Shown here: in pieces, positions 40,901 through 52,619 of the stretch
Position numbering within the stretch: position 1 is the stretch's first letter
How the letters are laid out: each line of letters starts with the position of its first letter
DNA from: Anaspis maculata
Taxonomy: Eukaryota; Arthropoda; Insecta; Coleoptera; Scraptiidae
Length of the DNA stretch: 64,000 nt
NCBI GenBank assembly: GCA_949128115.1
Contig: OX421962.1
Span: 57,205,787-57,269,786 of the forward strand
Direction of reading: 5' to 3'
Translations under genes and position numbers: made by a program
The notes under the pieces: model-generated
Databases searched by the model: none
Seen by the model: only the letters and a program-made list of their open reading frames with translations
What the model was told of the DNA's origin: nothing

Positions 40901-43900
40901 GGCTGAATTTCTGGTATTGTGTACTTCTAATTCTGCTGAACAAAAAGTTCCCATACCAAAACTTATTTCTATGAATAGGTTTTGTTCTACGGGGTACTGA
41001 AGTTCAATATTTATGCTCTCAAATGTTGAAATTCAGTCCCCTGTAGAACGAAAACTGTCCATAGGAATAAGTTTTGGCATGAGAACTTTTTTTCAGCAGA
41101 ATTTACACAATACCAAAAATTCAGCCAAATTAACCGCGGAAAATTGGAAAATCGGCACCCTAACATTAGGGGGTGGAAAATTATTTTCATGTCAAAATTC
41201 ATAATTTAAACCACAGAAGCCATCTGCATGGCTTTTGAGAGTAATTTTGAATTTCATGATGGTAGATAGGGGTTGGGGATGGAGGAAGGGGTTGATATTT
41301 TTCTGTCAAATAAATACATTTAACATGAAACACAACTTGAAGAGAAGCCAAATAAAAAGCTTTTATTAACGTCATAATATCATTTTGAAGCCGTCAAAAC
41401 CTCCAACTTCAACCCCCTGTGGGTAAAAAACTGTCCATTATTTGAGTTTGGGGTTCACGGTATTCGATTAGTATCTCATGAGCTACAACATATCAAAAAT
41501 TCAGAGAATTTAACCGGGAGCCATTTTCCATAAGAATCGTGCGGGGTCCTTTGGCAGGAAGCAACAAAACAAAAGAGTCAAATTAAGTCTGCAGTTGCAA
41601 TTTTCCACCATTTTCCAGTCGAGCGTTATGAATTTTCGGAATTTCTCCTGGCCGTTGCCACTCGAGAAAGCGTCTCACCCTTGAAGTTAATTTTTGGAGG
41701 AAAAACTTTTCAAATCGGACCCAACTGTGCAGTTTTTCCAACTTTTACTTTCCCAGCCCGTCCAAGGGAAAGTTAGGTGATGATGCAGGATGCAGGAAAA
41801 ACGTTCTGGCACGATTGTAAGATAAAAGATAAAAGTATTGCCCTATCTGTCATCTGTCAAATAATAAAAAATGTCAAAGTTCAAAACTTAACCATTTAAT
41901 TATTCAAAATCTATCCGATGGATTGGGACCAAATTTGGCAGAAAGCAACAAAACATCAAATTAAGTCTGCAGTTGCAGTTTTTCACCATTCTCCAATCGG
42001 GCGTTATGAATTTTAAAAATTTTTCTCATAGCCGTTGCCACTGTAGAGGGCCTCTCACCCGGGTTTCGACCAGGATAACTCGCTTTTGATGCAGCACTCC
42101 ACCCAATAATTCATTCCCTCGTTCATTCCTGCTCGAGGATCGACTTTTTTGAAAAATTTTGACTGATATCGGAAGTAGATTGAACTGGGCGTCGTGTAGA
42201 TCGATTTTCAAAATCGACACAGCTTAGGTTTTCCGACGGTAATTTTTTCAGTATGAAATTTGCACATTCCGTGAATTTAAAAAAACTGCAAGTCAAACTT
42301 CAACATGCGATGAGCCCCACGAAAGATTTATTTTAGGTGCAGATATGCTGCGAGTGAAAGTTGAAGTTGAAAGAAAAGATTGAATCAATTTTTGGAGGAA
42401 AAATTTTCAAATGAACAGATTTTCACCTTTTTTTTTCAAAGAAAAGCCAACTATCTGGTTCTTAAACATTTTCCACCTTTTTTTTTCTTCAATTTCCCGG
42501 AAATTTTCCGGTTGAAAATGTAAAACCCGGTCTGGGTTTTCGAGACCGGACTTGAATGATGGAGTTTGAAGTGAAGCCTTAATTGACGATTTTCACAATA
42601 AGATGACTTGAAATAAGATTTAAGGTTTTCCCGGAAGATTCAAATTTTCCTAACATTTTCAATTTCCTTGAAATTATTTTCAATCTTTTTCTCTAATTCC
42701 AACTTCCCACCCGAAGGGACGTTTCGAACAAAAATTTACTTAGATTCCTGGATACAAGTCGGGAAAGTTTTGGGGTGACACAACCGATCTTTTAATTGTT
42801 GGAATTGTATACTCTTAGGTAATTGAGAATCATATTATTATTTGTTATGTAAAAGTTGAAAGTACTCGAAGTACAAACAAGTCAGTCCACTGTACAAGTT
42901 GCAATAATTGATATTTGACACTGTTGTGGAATTTGCGACAAATTTTCTTTGTTGAACGCTGAAACTGCGTGGTATAACTACTTTTTTTATATTATAATTA
43001 TTATTGTACCGACCAAATCTTTATTTTTTATATTATAGAAGAATATCAAAAGAGTTGGTGGGTAGCATTCTGTAGTGGGAAACGTGGTTTTACCGATTGT
43101 ACCCTATCTCCGAATACTCCCTTCACCCTAGTTGCATTGCGGTTATAGGTTATAATCGAATTCCTGGTCAAAAACATCCTCATAAAGTCCAAACTGCCTA
43201 GATAGTTTGAATAGGTACCTACGTTTCTATAAAGCTGGATCAAGTCATAATTGCGAGCATAATTATTGATAGGTATATTCAAATAAAAATCACCTATGCC
43301 GATTTTCCCGGCCTCATATCTCACTAAACTTTTCATGGTTACTAAAATGTTCACTGAAGGGATCAACTGGTTTTCCAGATACAGTGTTGGCGAAACGGAA
43401 ACAAACTTCTGAATTTTAAAAAAATCATAATTTCAGAACATGTATTTTCATTTTGCTGTGCCGCCATATTGAAATCCCTTGTTAGTGGAACGATTGTCAT
43501 GAAACTTGGAACTTAATGTTGTCTTGTATGAACATTCTTATTTTATAGCTAAATTTCAACATTCCGCCTCCATCTTGGCCGTCATATTGAAATCTATTAT
43601 TAGTGGAACGATTTTCATGAAACTTGGAACTTACTCTTGTTTAGTACGATCATTCTGATTTTCAAGTCGAATTTCATGATTCTGCCGCTTTTTTGGTCGC
43701 CATATTGAAATTTCAACCCAAATAACGGTATAATTCTAATTAACATCTTGCGTTCACTAATCCTTCAAAAAGGAAATGCGCTACTGAGCCTCACGCCCGT
43801 GAGGCATATTCTGGCATAACTGTTGTAAAGAGAATTGAAAAATATCTTTAAAATAATGTGCAACTCGACCTCTATTCTCGTTCGAAGTTCTTGAAGGGGT

Positions 43901-46900
43901 AGCAACCCTGCCTAGGAGGTTGGACCAGCAGGATTGAAATCATGCTAGTAATTGGTCCTCCTCGGATAGAAAATAGACCTGTTTCGGCTTTTTAGTTTCC
44001 AGAAAAAATGTGAAGCGAGAAATCGGGGGTTCACAGTTTTCAAACGGTCACCCTGTATACATATAATAGCAGAACTACTTTAACTTGTATTCTGAGCTAC
44101 TTTAACGCATCCAAGCACCAGGTTCAGAAGGGTTGTAGTTTTGTCCATAAGTAGTCATGTCAAAACCGATAAACACAGCAGAATATCATGACATATCTGA
44201 TTAAAATTGTACTGTCCTATTTCCGTAGATTTTTTCGCACTTAGAGTTGAGATGTGAATCAGTCATCCCACACAACCCATCTTGTCTTGTCAGGTCAAAT
44301 CGTCTTGCGTTTTTTAATTTTAAACAGGCAAATGTTGAATTTCAACATCGTTCCATTGCTTTAAGGATGGAGTTGAATTGGTGAAATAAGGCGTTGCGGA
44401 ATCAATCGCAGTGGGCTTTTTCCTTGACAGAAATTCACCATTCAGGTCTCTTTGGAAAGCTACTAGGGGGGTACTTTGGTTTAAGCCTAATTCAACTCCA
44501 TCCTTATAATATAATACTTATAATGCTTTAATTACAATATGGCTGAGGGTGCACTACGAATACAAAATAACAGAATTAAAATCATTGGACTTCCTTTGAA
44601 TATTTTATCAGTCTTCACATATTTGTGGAACACTAAAGTAAATAAATTCTATCGCGCAATAATACGCGGTAGTGTTAGGTTCCTCCGAGTTCTTAAAACG
44701 TACACTCGGCGAGTCAACGAGCGGCAATTATTTTGATTAGCATGACTAATTTTTGAATCATTTAATAGATATCAAAATTTGCTGTTTTAAACAACCGAGA
44801 AGTTCATCAACATTTTTCAAATTTCCTTAACATTTGTATATTTGTTATTTTTATTGTATTGTAGCATAAAAAATAAGCCGAGCGTTTTACGAAATGAAAA
44901 TATTGCGAATTTTGTTCTATAAAGTACATCAAGAATTATTGGCAGATACCAGAATTTATTACAAATTTGCATTTATCGTTTACTCATTAAAATTCTTGTA
45001 AGGCAATGTAAACAGATGGCATGCTAAAATAAGCCCAGCCAAAAATTCGACAACTTTAAAAAATATGAACCTTGCAACAGGAAAATAGTTTCAGAAGTTT
45101 CTGAAGACTTGAATTTTGTTTAATCACTTTTGCGTTAAATGCCTCTTCAAACACTACCTGTTTCGTCATCCTTTCGTCATTCAATTTTGCAATCTTGTTT
45201 TCACTTTCAAAAAAAAATCATGGAAATCTTCCAAAAATTCGATAAACAACAGTGTTTGATTTTTGAAGAATCCTATATTTTAATCTGTAGCTACGTGGGG
45301 CTACGTGTAAATTAATAACAAAAAAACTGTTCGTTCAAAAAAGATACGTTTTTCGTGAATTGAAAAAATGGTTAAAAAGTGTTTCTTCAGATATTTTTTT
45401 GCGTGCTCGATAAACTCGAAAATAAATTATCACGCGCTCATGACAATTGAAAACAAAACTCGAAAAATTATAAAGGCCAATAACAAACTGTCTATTGTTT
45501 TGCAAAATACTTTGAACTACTTCAACAAGCCGTAGAAATGCGAAAAATTTTATTTTGTATTTGCGATAAAATTACAAAGGTCAAAAATTTTCGGCTGTTT
45601 GTATAGCTGATAGCTTGGGGCCAAGACGTTCTTTCCACGTGTCTCACAAAGAAATATACAAACTCGTAACTAACTGAAAGCTATTCGTCAATATAATGAG
45701 TCTTGAAGACGATGAGTCTTGAAATTATTTGAAATTTTGTTTGGCGTTAACTTAATGCTCAATAAAAAATAGTCGAATGGTGAATAAAAAGCAAAGTAGG
45801 TCACGGAAAATTTTAAAATGTCGCAGCTTTCTATCTCATACAACAAATGAAGAGTTTTTTTAGGATATTAGAATACTTTTTGTAATCAGCAATCAGCATG
45901 CAAGACCATTATTAATGGAGCGCTTCAAGATCACTTCGGAAATGGAACTCAGAAAATACGCCAGGGATAATAAACAATGCAATAGTTTCCTTTATTCCAC
46001 TAAATTGATTCTCAACTCTAGTTTTCAGGTTTGAAAAAAACATCGTACCGTTTCTTCATATTTGATAATATGGTTACCGGGTGAAAGCACTTGAAATAAT
46101 CCGCATTGTTTGTACAATGATGGGAAATGCCGCAATTTATTATTCTTGTTTTTTTCATGCAAAACGCATACAAAGTGGGGCTGTATACAACTTTTGTAAT
46201 GTATATTAATAATTTTTATTTTTATTTTTATTTAATTGTCTTATTTTACGAGGCGGCATTCAGCCAGTTTAATTGCCAGTTAAAATTCGATTGATTTCAA
46301 TTTTGATGCGTGGATAGATGTTGAGGAAGTGAGCAAAACGGTTTTCATGAAGAACCGACAGAATCAACGAATTGGCTTGCTGTCACGCGACATACAAGCG
46401 AGAATCTCAAAAAATCTGGTACCTAAATATCGTGTGATCAATTGAATTCCTAATTTAGGCAGGCTGTGCCCTAGCCAAATGCAGCTTCGCACCCCTGATT
46501 TCGACCAGGCCACAGCCTGCCTAAACTAGGAATACAATTGATCACACGACAGATGGGGAGAAAATCGTCATGTCTGTCACGGGACCTCTCATCTTAGCAT
46601 CCTGCCTATAAACGTAATTGAAGATAATTCTGATATTTCATGTAAAATTGCTTTGATAATGCAATATAGTCCTGGAGCATAGTGTCAAAAAGCTCTGCCT
46701 TGTGCAGCTTCGTGAAGATCGATGTGGAGCTATATCTTAATCGATTCCTAAACCATCAAGGATCATCAAAAATCATCAAGGATCATCAAAAATTATGGAA
46801 ACTGTCAAAATTGTCTTTTCATGGCAAGCTGAAATATAGCGTTTTTGAAGGTGTTCCGATATTTTTGAAACTCGGCGTTATTATGGATTTTGAAATGACC

Positions 46901-47824
46901 CGTATCTTCGCTGTTCCGGCCGACATATTGAAAAAATGGCAGCCGAAAAACAAATTTTTTGGAAGTATCTTCAATTCAGTTGACCTGACATTGAAACGTA
47001 CTTATGCATGCGAATGGAAGTCCCATTTAATTCCATACAATTCGACATTTTAACCCTCTGTGTGCGACTTAGGTTCTTGAGTTATAGCTTCAAGAACTTC
47101 CTGAAACATCAACTTTAAGCTTTCAATTGACATATTGAGTTGATTCCAACTCAATCTGATAACCATAGTAACCTTGAATAACGCTTAGTTGTCAACCACG
47201 GATATCACTATCAAGAAAATTATTGGCTCATAGCACAAAAACAGAGTATAATGCTCATACTCGGGTTTTGGAGGAGTTGCTATGGAAAATTTGCAGATAC
47301 TCCGTTTTTATGCGTATGACCCACGAACCTATATGACCCAATAACATCCTTTGAAAATCTGCCTTCTAACAGACGCTTCATCTATATTATTTATTTATGT
47401 TTCCTATTTTTGTTTTCAGTGCCATCTGGCCACCCTGCTGAAAACTGCCGAAGAACTGAAAATCAAAGGTTTGGCCGAAGTCTCATGGCGAGACGAGGAT
47501 CAGCAAAATACCGAAAGCAACAGTACAAATGGGTTGCAGCAGTCCGCATTGCAAAACGTGTCCACAGTCATGGATAGTCCGAAGGTGGAGACGCCGGCCA
47601 ACAAAAGGAAACGAGGGCGACCGCCCATAGATGACTACGAACAGGCATTTACCACACCGAAAATCATGAACGTACAGGGAAACGCTGAGGAAACGTACTC
47701 GAATGATGCCATGTCGACGAGCGATCACGATCTGACAATTTGGGAGGAAGATCCGTCGGCGAACGAAGGAGGAGAGACAACGGAGCCAGATGAGCCATTA
47801 GTCACGTTAAAAAGAGAACATTCT
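31905..47824 (+). CDS. BTB/POZ-domain transcriptional regulator, 5' part (3' exons not found)
   Basis: A member of the insect ttk/lola-type BTB family of nuclear regulators, in which the BTB domain dimerises. Two coding exons are clear: 31905-32192 and 47420-47824, both phase 0, giving 231 residues so far. The BTB domain spans about residues 3-115: QYCLRWRYHHSNLQTMFSQL, FCDVTLACEGRTIKAHKIVL, SACSTYFETILSQYEEKDPI, LVEFMYKGEINVDH, then CHLATLLKTAEELKIKGLAE in exon 2. Exon 2 also encodes an AT-hook (KRKRGRPPIDD) and an acidic linker (EEDPSANEGGETTEPDEPLV). A GTAAGT donor ends the exon after KREHS. Family members usually end in C2H2 fingers or a pipsqueak-type domain; I find none by 64 kb. It resembles Drosophila CG8924/CG12236-type proteins from memory, which a search should confirm. 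Confidence 0.85.
32563..32692. mobile_element. Palindromic MITE, family A, copy 2 (degenerate)
   Basis: AATCAAATGAATCCTTAATT and TAAATTAAGAATTCATTC pair, with the family's centre motif CAGGGGTGCAAAGCTGCATT. The right end keeps CGATCACAC; the left terminal GTGTGATC is lost. CATTCATTCATCATTCATTCA-type short repeats have expanded near the right end. Confidence 0.7.
33477..33505 (+). repeat. GTCC microsatellite
   Basis: Seven consecutive GTCC units, ending GTTCC. Confidence 0.9.
33830..35200 (+). repeat. Tandem array, about six units of 240-269 bp
   Basis: The marker CGAAGACATAGCGATCT or a close variant recurs at about 33835, 34094, 34361, 34601, 34870 and 35130 (spacings 259, 267, 240, 269 and 260). 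Each unit also has ATAGCTGACT or a variant, GCCGCCTCCAGC-like and GCCGCCCCCAAA blocks, and AACTCAAACTGTGCAA. The array lies in the left-arm-only block of the 5-kb palindrome. Confidence 0.85.
35437..37388. mobile_element. 1.95-kb inner palindrome
   Basis: GTCACGGGGTGATTTTGTTTCC at its left end pairs with GGAACAAAATAACTCTGTGAC at its right end. Further pairs are TAGGCTACGATCAGAATGTAGC / GCTACATTCTGATCGTAGCC (shown up to 20 nt here), TTGCAATTATGGGCTTCAAT / ATTGAAGCCCATAATTGCAA and GACGCCACGAGGTGGTTCT / AGAACCACCTCGTGGCGTC. The centre is near 36310. Confidence 0.8.
38010..39500. mobile_element. CAGGGTG-tipped palindrome, family B copy 1
   Basis: It runs from CAGGGTGATTCATGAGTGAC to GTCACTCATGAATCACTCTG with TA on both sides. 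Internal pairs include TTAGCCTATGTAAGG-type ends and CAGTGGATCCTGACTCGCCT. Full length is 1491 bp; without the 304-bp insertion at 38669-38972 it would be 1187 bp, against 1186 bp for the copy at 60860-62045. Confidence 0.85.
38669..38972. mobile_element. 304-bp insertion in family B copy 1, with a 9-bp direct repeat
   Basis: CCTTCTGTT (38660-38668) and CCTTCTATT (38973-38981) flank sequence absent from the 60-62 kb copy. The insert contains CACCCTGTATC near one end and, on the minus strand, an open stretch encoding MEYGKRRKMACLPTEVEI and FPPFSNIRRRKGG of unknown origin. Without clear TIRs or poly(A) I cannot class it. Confidence 0.65.
40390..41640. mobile_element. 1.25-kb near-perfect palindrome
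   Basis: Pairs include CAGGAAGCAACA / TGTTGCTTCCTG, AAAGGACCCCGCACGATTCT / AGAATCGTGCGGGGTCCTTT, GTGAACCCCAAACTCAAATA / TATTTGAGTTTGGGGTTCAC and ACCATCATGAAATTCAAAAT / ATTTTGAATTTCATGATGGT. The centre is near 41015 and inner arms are almost identical. Outside it the sequence belongs to the dispersed repeat also found at 8055. Confidence 0.8.
41830..42660 (+). repeat. Dispersed repeat, copy 2 (partner at 8055-8890)
   Basis: Colinear with 8055-8890; see that entry for the shared blocks. This copy has a small duplication around TTCATTCCCTCGTTCATTCC and no open frame. Confidence 0.75.
43455..43725 (+). repeat. Tandem repeat, unit 118 bp, about 2.3 copies
   Basis: CATATTGAAATC starts at about 43465, 43583 and 43701. 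The unit also contains TTAGTGGAACGATT and CATGAAACTTGGAACTTA. Confidence 0.8.
44364..44504. mobile_element. 141-bp MITE
   Basis: AGGATGGAGTTGAATT and AATTCAACTCCATCCT form terminal inverted repeats, with TA on both sides (44362-44363 and 44505-44506). Confidence 0.75.
44750..46428. other. AT-rich intron stretch without recognised features
   Basis: I see no ORF with family resemblance, no strong inverted repeat and no RNA gene. A block near 46245 (ACGAGGCGGCATTCAGCC) resembles CAGGCGGCATTCAGCAC near 4164 and may be a short dispersed repeat. Confidence 0.35.
46429..46549. mobile_element. Palindromic MITE, family A, copy 3
   Basis: From ATCGTGTGATCA to TGATCACACGA, with arms TTCCTAATTTAGGCAGGCTG / CAGCCTGCCTAAACTAGGAA and the family centre in inverted orientation (GCAGCTTCGCACCCCTGA). 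Confidence 0.8.
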
Positions 47825-49150
47825 GTAAGTTGTAGGTTCAGTTCTGGTGGTTTTGTTGGCGTCAGGCTGCATGACGTTTCATCTGTATTATACGAGTAGT
47901 CAGTAAGGTTCTTACCCAAGTTGAAGAAACAAAAACAAAATTATATTGAACGTATTTGCATCATCAAATGATTCTCAAAACCAAGCCTCGGATCAAAATT
48001 TTGCAAGAATAATTTTCTACATTCAGCAAGGACGTGAAAATGTATTCAATTTTGAAAAATAATCAGTGGGTGAGTTGATAAGGGGGAAAGGGAGAGGCCC
48101 CCTGTCCCAACATCTACGCCCTGGGCACTTCTAACAAAACACAACATTGTCTAATTTAGGAGTCGATAATTTAACTTCCATCTTTGAGAGGCTGTATCTC
48201 CATTATTGTGTGTTTTAGGAAAATGATTGCCAAAAAAGACACCTTTTTTATTTCAAATAATGCTATCTGGATTATCCCGAATTCGGGTTTTTATTCAGTA
48301 CTTTGTGTTATAGTTAGTAGGGCAGTAATATAATAAGCATCTAAGCTTAAATCAGAAACTGACAAAATGACTCAACATTTGCGAGATTTTTGAAAAATAA
48401 AAATGCAGTTAAGAACAATTTGAATCCCAAATACTGGTAATTTTAATTATCTATCGATTTTTATTATTCTCTTCGCATATTAACATAATGAGTTAATTAG
48501 ATGGAAACAAGCAACATCTTTTATTAAAAAGGGAGAACCAGAAAGTACACAAATTATATCACTATAGCACTCAGATATAGGTAAAGCTGAATACAGAGAG
48601 AACAATACTGTATGATTATTCAAGAGAAAACCAATTGGCGAGTAACATAACTGATGGTGGCGCTGCTGAAAACTGCTGAATGTAAACAAACATGGCGAAT
48701 AGTGCACCGCTTGTGCCCGCGTCTTCAAATCAAATCAGCATTAAGCGGTATTAAGTGTGCTCCAGACGTGAAACTTGGTAGATTATTGTTGTGGTGGAAC
48801 TTGAAAATGGCAGAAGCTCAATTAAGTAGGTATTTAACCAATTGATGGTCTCAACGGATTCTCGGTGTATTGTGATGGGAGAAGAAATTCTTAAGTCACA
48901 GTTCTTCGTGTTTGTGTAGTCGGAAGCGAAGTGGCTTCTGAAATTCACGAAGTGACTAGTGAAATCGTGAAGCTTCACGGGTCTGCAATATAAACTTCCC
49001 ATTTTCAGCGACACTTCCCAGGCTTTTCTCGTAGTCATCTTTCCTTCTTTCCACATCTTTCCACTTCTGCCTTCTGCACACTTGCAGTTTGCAGAGTACT
49101 TTCACATTCTTTGATCCGTTAGGTTGGGATAGTTTTAGGTTAGGGCTAGA
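47825..49150. other. Probable BTB-gene intron or 3' flank; repeat fragments only
   Basis: 47960-48200 contains decayed palindrome-I-type sequence (AATTTTGCAAGAATAA, ATCTACGCCCTGGGC). The rest, including 48640-49080, shows no coding exon I can support. Confidence 0.35.
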
Positions 49151-49154
49151 CTTA

Positions 49155-49787
49155 AGTGCGATTTATAACTCGATTTTAATTTTAGTCGCAATTTTAATCG
49201 CAATTTCAGTCGGATCCATCGTAAGCATATTCCTCTTGTCAATTTATAACTCGATCGCAACGATCGCATCTGTCGGAAGCAAGGCATGATGGAGGGAGAA
49301 AACCTAGGGTGCAGTGCAGTGGCGTAACTAGCCCATTTGAACAGGCATGTAGCTACAGACCAAGAAGGCGCCGCAAATGAACATTTTTCGGGAAAATGAG
49401 CATAATCAATGTATGTTCGTATGAATTGTAAACGTTGAAAAGGCACCGTTGCGGTCAAATATTTGTACAGGTGGGTGCGGGTACCTGGTTGACTTCCCCT
49501 TAGTTGCGCCACTGCTCACCCGTCAGCTTGTCGCTAGAAGTCCCCAGAAAATCCACTAACAACACTGCTAATCAAGAAGACTACTGTGTTCATTTTCGCT
49601 AATCTTGATATTATCTTGAATTTCATTGGTCGATCGTAAGGATCGAATCGCAAGAGTTGGATATTGGCCAACTTCTTAAAATCCTTAAAATCGTTGCGAT
49701 TGCGGCTTGCGATTAAAATCGGGTTATAAAAGGTATAGAGGACATCGTAATTGCGACTAAAATTGAAATCGAGTTATAAATCGCACT
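49155..49787. mobile_element. 633-bp long-TIR MITE with TTA target duplication
   Basis: AGTGCGATTTATAACTCGAT and ATCGAGTTATAAATCGCACT-like ends (arms continue through TTTTAGTCGCAATT / AATTGCGACTAAAA), flanked by TTA at 49152-49154 and 49788-49790. Target size and sequence fit PIF/Harbinger. Confidence 0.8.
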
Positions 49788-50002
49788 TTATTAACATCTT
49801 GCGTTCACTAATCCTTCAAAAAAGTGCGCAGAAAACAACGGCCCATCGTTTCTTCAGGGCTTCATCTGTGGGAAACTTGTGGAATTTAATGCAATTTTTG
49901 TTTCTTGAACTTTGAGCGCAGTGCGGCACACAACATTTATAGGGCATTTTTCAGCGTCGACAATATGGAAAGATGAGAAGAGAACTGATGACAACGGGTA
50001 AT

Positions 50003-50281
50003 AGACCATTTCCGCATGACGTCACACGCACGTGTCGAACGGCTGATTCGGGGCAACGTCAAACATGATGTCAACTACACGTGCCAGTTTGTCAAAACTT
50101 CGTGACACCAGTGACTTTTACACACCGAAACTGACTGACAGATTGACATATACCAATCTGACTGACGCACATGACTGACGTAGCCCACGTGCCCCGTGAC
50201 AGATAGCGCAGATCTGACTGACGTTGCCCCGAATCAGCTGTTCAAGACGGAACTGCGTGACGTCAGTGGAAATGGTCTATA
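50003..50281. mobile_element. MITE with ATAGACCATTTCC ends
   Basis: TAGACCATTTCC and GGAAATGGTCTA are the ends; inner pairs include GCTGATTCGGGGCAACGTCA / TGACGTTGCCCCGAATCAGC and TGACGTCA-type palindromes near both ends. About 279 bp. Confidence 0.75.
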
Positions 50282-51639
50282 GTAATCGGAGAAGGTAAAG
50301 TGTCAGGAAGGAGCATTATGGCGGCTTTAAAGCGGCTTCACAGAGCCTCGACGTGTCGCCAGCGACACTTCATCGACCAATAGGGAGCCAGAATCGGATG
50401 TATTCCCCTCTGTCGCCCACCCCTTCTATTTGGTGTCGCTGTGTAGTTAGGATTTTCCAACTACACAAACCGTGTCGCGTGTCGCTGGGTGGTTATGGAC
50501 CGCATGCAGTCATCAGTCAATCATCGGCCGGTAAAGATTGCGTCAAGTTATTGACACGGACAGAAAATGGTGCACGATGGCACAGAACGACGGTTTAGGG
50601 TTCGCCTTCGGTCGCGTTGCTCAAACTGCTTACCATGTTCACGTGCTTTCTTTCCACGATAGCCTGTGCTGTGCTTCTACGTTACCTGCTAATCATGTTT
50701 CCACGAGACCAGAGATAGAGAAGCAGGTGAAGAGCACACATTTAACAACCACATTTTCCGAAGCAAATCGCCTTTCAACAAGGCACTTTCAAGGAAAAGA
50801 CGAATTATTAGCAGATATACCCCTGGAATCAGATGAAACAATGTTTTGGGAGACATTGTCAATTGTTTGACATTTTCGAGCACGTGTGTTGTCAGCTTGA
50901 CAAATGAATTTCTATCAATCTATCAAATCCCGCCAACTCGTTCGAGGTTGCGAGCGACACCAAATTTTGCAGTCTTCTGTCGCCGGCGACAGCTGTGGTG
51001 TCATGGTGGGGGAATGTCGCCGGCGACACGTCGAAGCTCTGTGAAGCCGCTATTACAGAACTTCGTATGTCGCCGGCGACAATCCCCCACTCCACTGTAG
51101 TTGAATCATTTGAACGACACGACGACAGGAACTCGTGTCGCGGGAAGGATATGGAGGGGGGTAGGGGAGTACAGGCAGATTGAATCCTATTGGCCAGCGA
51201 CACTGTCAACAAACGAAGTCGCTCCTTTTAAAGCGGCTTCACAGAGCTTCGACGTGTCGCCGGCGACATTCCCCCACCATGACACCACAGCTGTCGCCGG
51301 CGACAGAAGATTGCGAAAATTGGTGTCGCTCGCAACCTCGAAAAGCGGCTTCACCAAGGAGGTTATAATTATAGCAGGAGGGAACATGAGCTCAAAAAAG
51401 TGAAGCCGTGTGACGTCACGTTCTGTGTATGCAACCCGTAAGTTATGAACCACACGAAGGCACACGACCACGAGTCACAGAGGTCCATCCCACAGAATCA
51501 TGAATCTGTCACTGCGACTAGCGTAGTGTCAGAATCAGTCAGTTTTTGTGTTTGTGTTTTTCGTTTGCCAATTTTTCATTTTCATAATGGCGGAATCAGT
51601 CGCTTTCATGGCTTTTGGATGCCGAGACCACCAGCGGTC

Positions 51640-52115
51640 ACCGCTCAGGAACAAATTTTTCGAGCAGAAAAAGCAGAAGGGCATAGTGTAGCAGAAATGG
51701 AAAGCAGAACAGAAGAAACAGAGACGAACAGAAGCAGGTGCAGACGAGGGTGCAGATAAACAAGATACAAGACTCTAGATATGCCAAACCAAAAATACAA
51801 AGAGCTACAAGGCAAAGTGCCTAGATGCACGCTTAATCCAAACGTGAAGGCTGGAAGCAGCGATTTGCAAGGTTGTGGTGTGGTGATGGGGTACAGACGA
51901 GTAGCTACTGGAAGCTACCAGGGTATATCATGTTGTGGAAGGGAGTGAGACGATGGAGCACTTGAGGTCATGTCAGGAATCGCTGAACGAGGGCAAAACT
52001 CTGAGGCAAGTGTTGGGAGAGGGCGAAAAGGAGCTGGAATGGATAACAAAGATTGAAAGAAAACAGAAGAGGTGCAACACTGATGATGACAAGATGTGGC
52101 AGTCGAATTTTGTTT
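51640..52115 (+). pseudogene. LINE C-terminal fragment, decayed
   Basis: Broken plus-strand frames read YKELQGKVPRC, then, after frameshifts, VEGSETMEHLRSCQESLNEG and EKELEWITKIERKQKR. This order (KYK-like start, a zinc-knuckle-like ETxEHL..C, then W(I/L)..IE.K) is that of the C-terminal end of several insect LINE polyproteins. The clade is not clear. AATAAA-like sequence follows near 52160. Confidence 0.5.
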
Positions 52116-52619
52116 TATATTTATCAATATCCTTTTATTTTGCGGTGTAGTGTGAATAATACAAATAAAAGTGTAACATTCTCATAAAATATCAACAATA
52201 AAACTCAGTTCTTTCTCGACATCATAAAATTTTTCTTGATGTATGAACTTTTCATCGTCTCTTGTCTTTAGCGAGCGTTCTTCCTTTATTCCAGCTCAGT
52301 CAATTTTCTGTTACTATTGCGTTGCGTCCCATGCTTCCTTTTGTCTTCCCTGATTTTTTATTCCTGTCATTCTCGCTTATCGTTCTACTGGTCTATCCTC
52401 GTTCATGATCTCTAGGCGTCCTCAGCAACTCAGTTGTTTCTTATCTACAAATTTTGTTGCAGGCCTCATCTTAGCTTTTTTCTTACTTGGGGTTACGAAT
52501 TGTGTCTCCTCAGTATTTTTTTTACTCCGCAGGTGCATGCTTCATCCCCGTTGCTTCACGCTCTGCATTCTCTTAGGTAAGACCTCCATGTATCACCTGT
52601 GAGTCATCAGTACTGATCT

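Larger units (their letters stand above)
32193..47419 (+). other. 15.2-kb BTB-gene intron
   Basis: A phase-0 intron that splits the BTB fold (GTGAGT donor; TTTTCAG acceptor at 47419). It contains the 5-kb nested palindrome at 32888-37952, palindromes at 38010 and 40390, tandem arrays, MITEs, and two weakly structured AT-rich stretches (42700-43440 and 44750-46428). Confidence 0.85.

Noticed and set aside
44539..44736. 65-codon ORF, basic and hydrophobic
   Set aside because: It lies in the BTB intron, has no family resemblance, splice context or codon signal, and is of chance length for AT-rich DNA.
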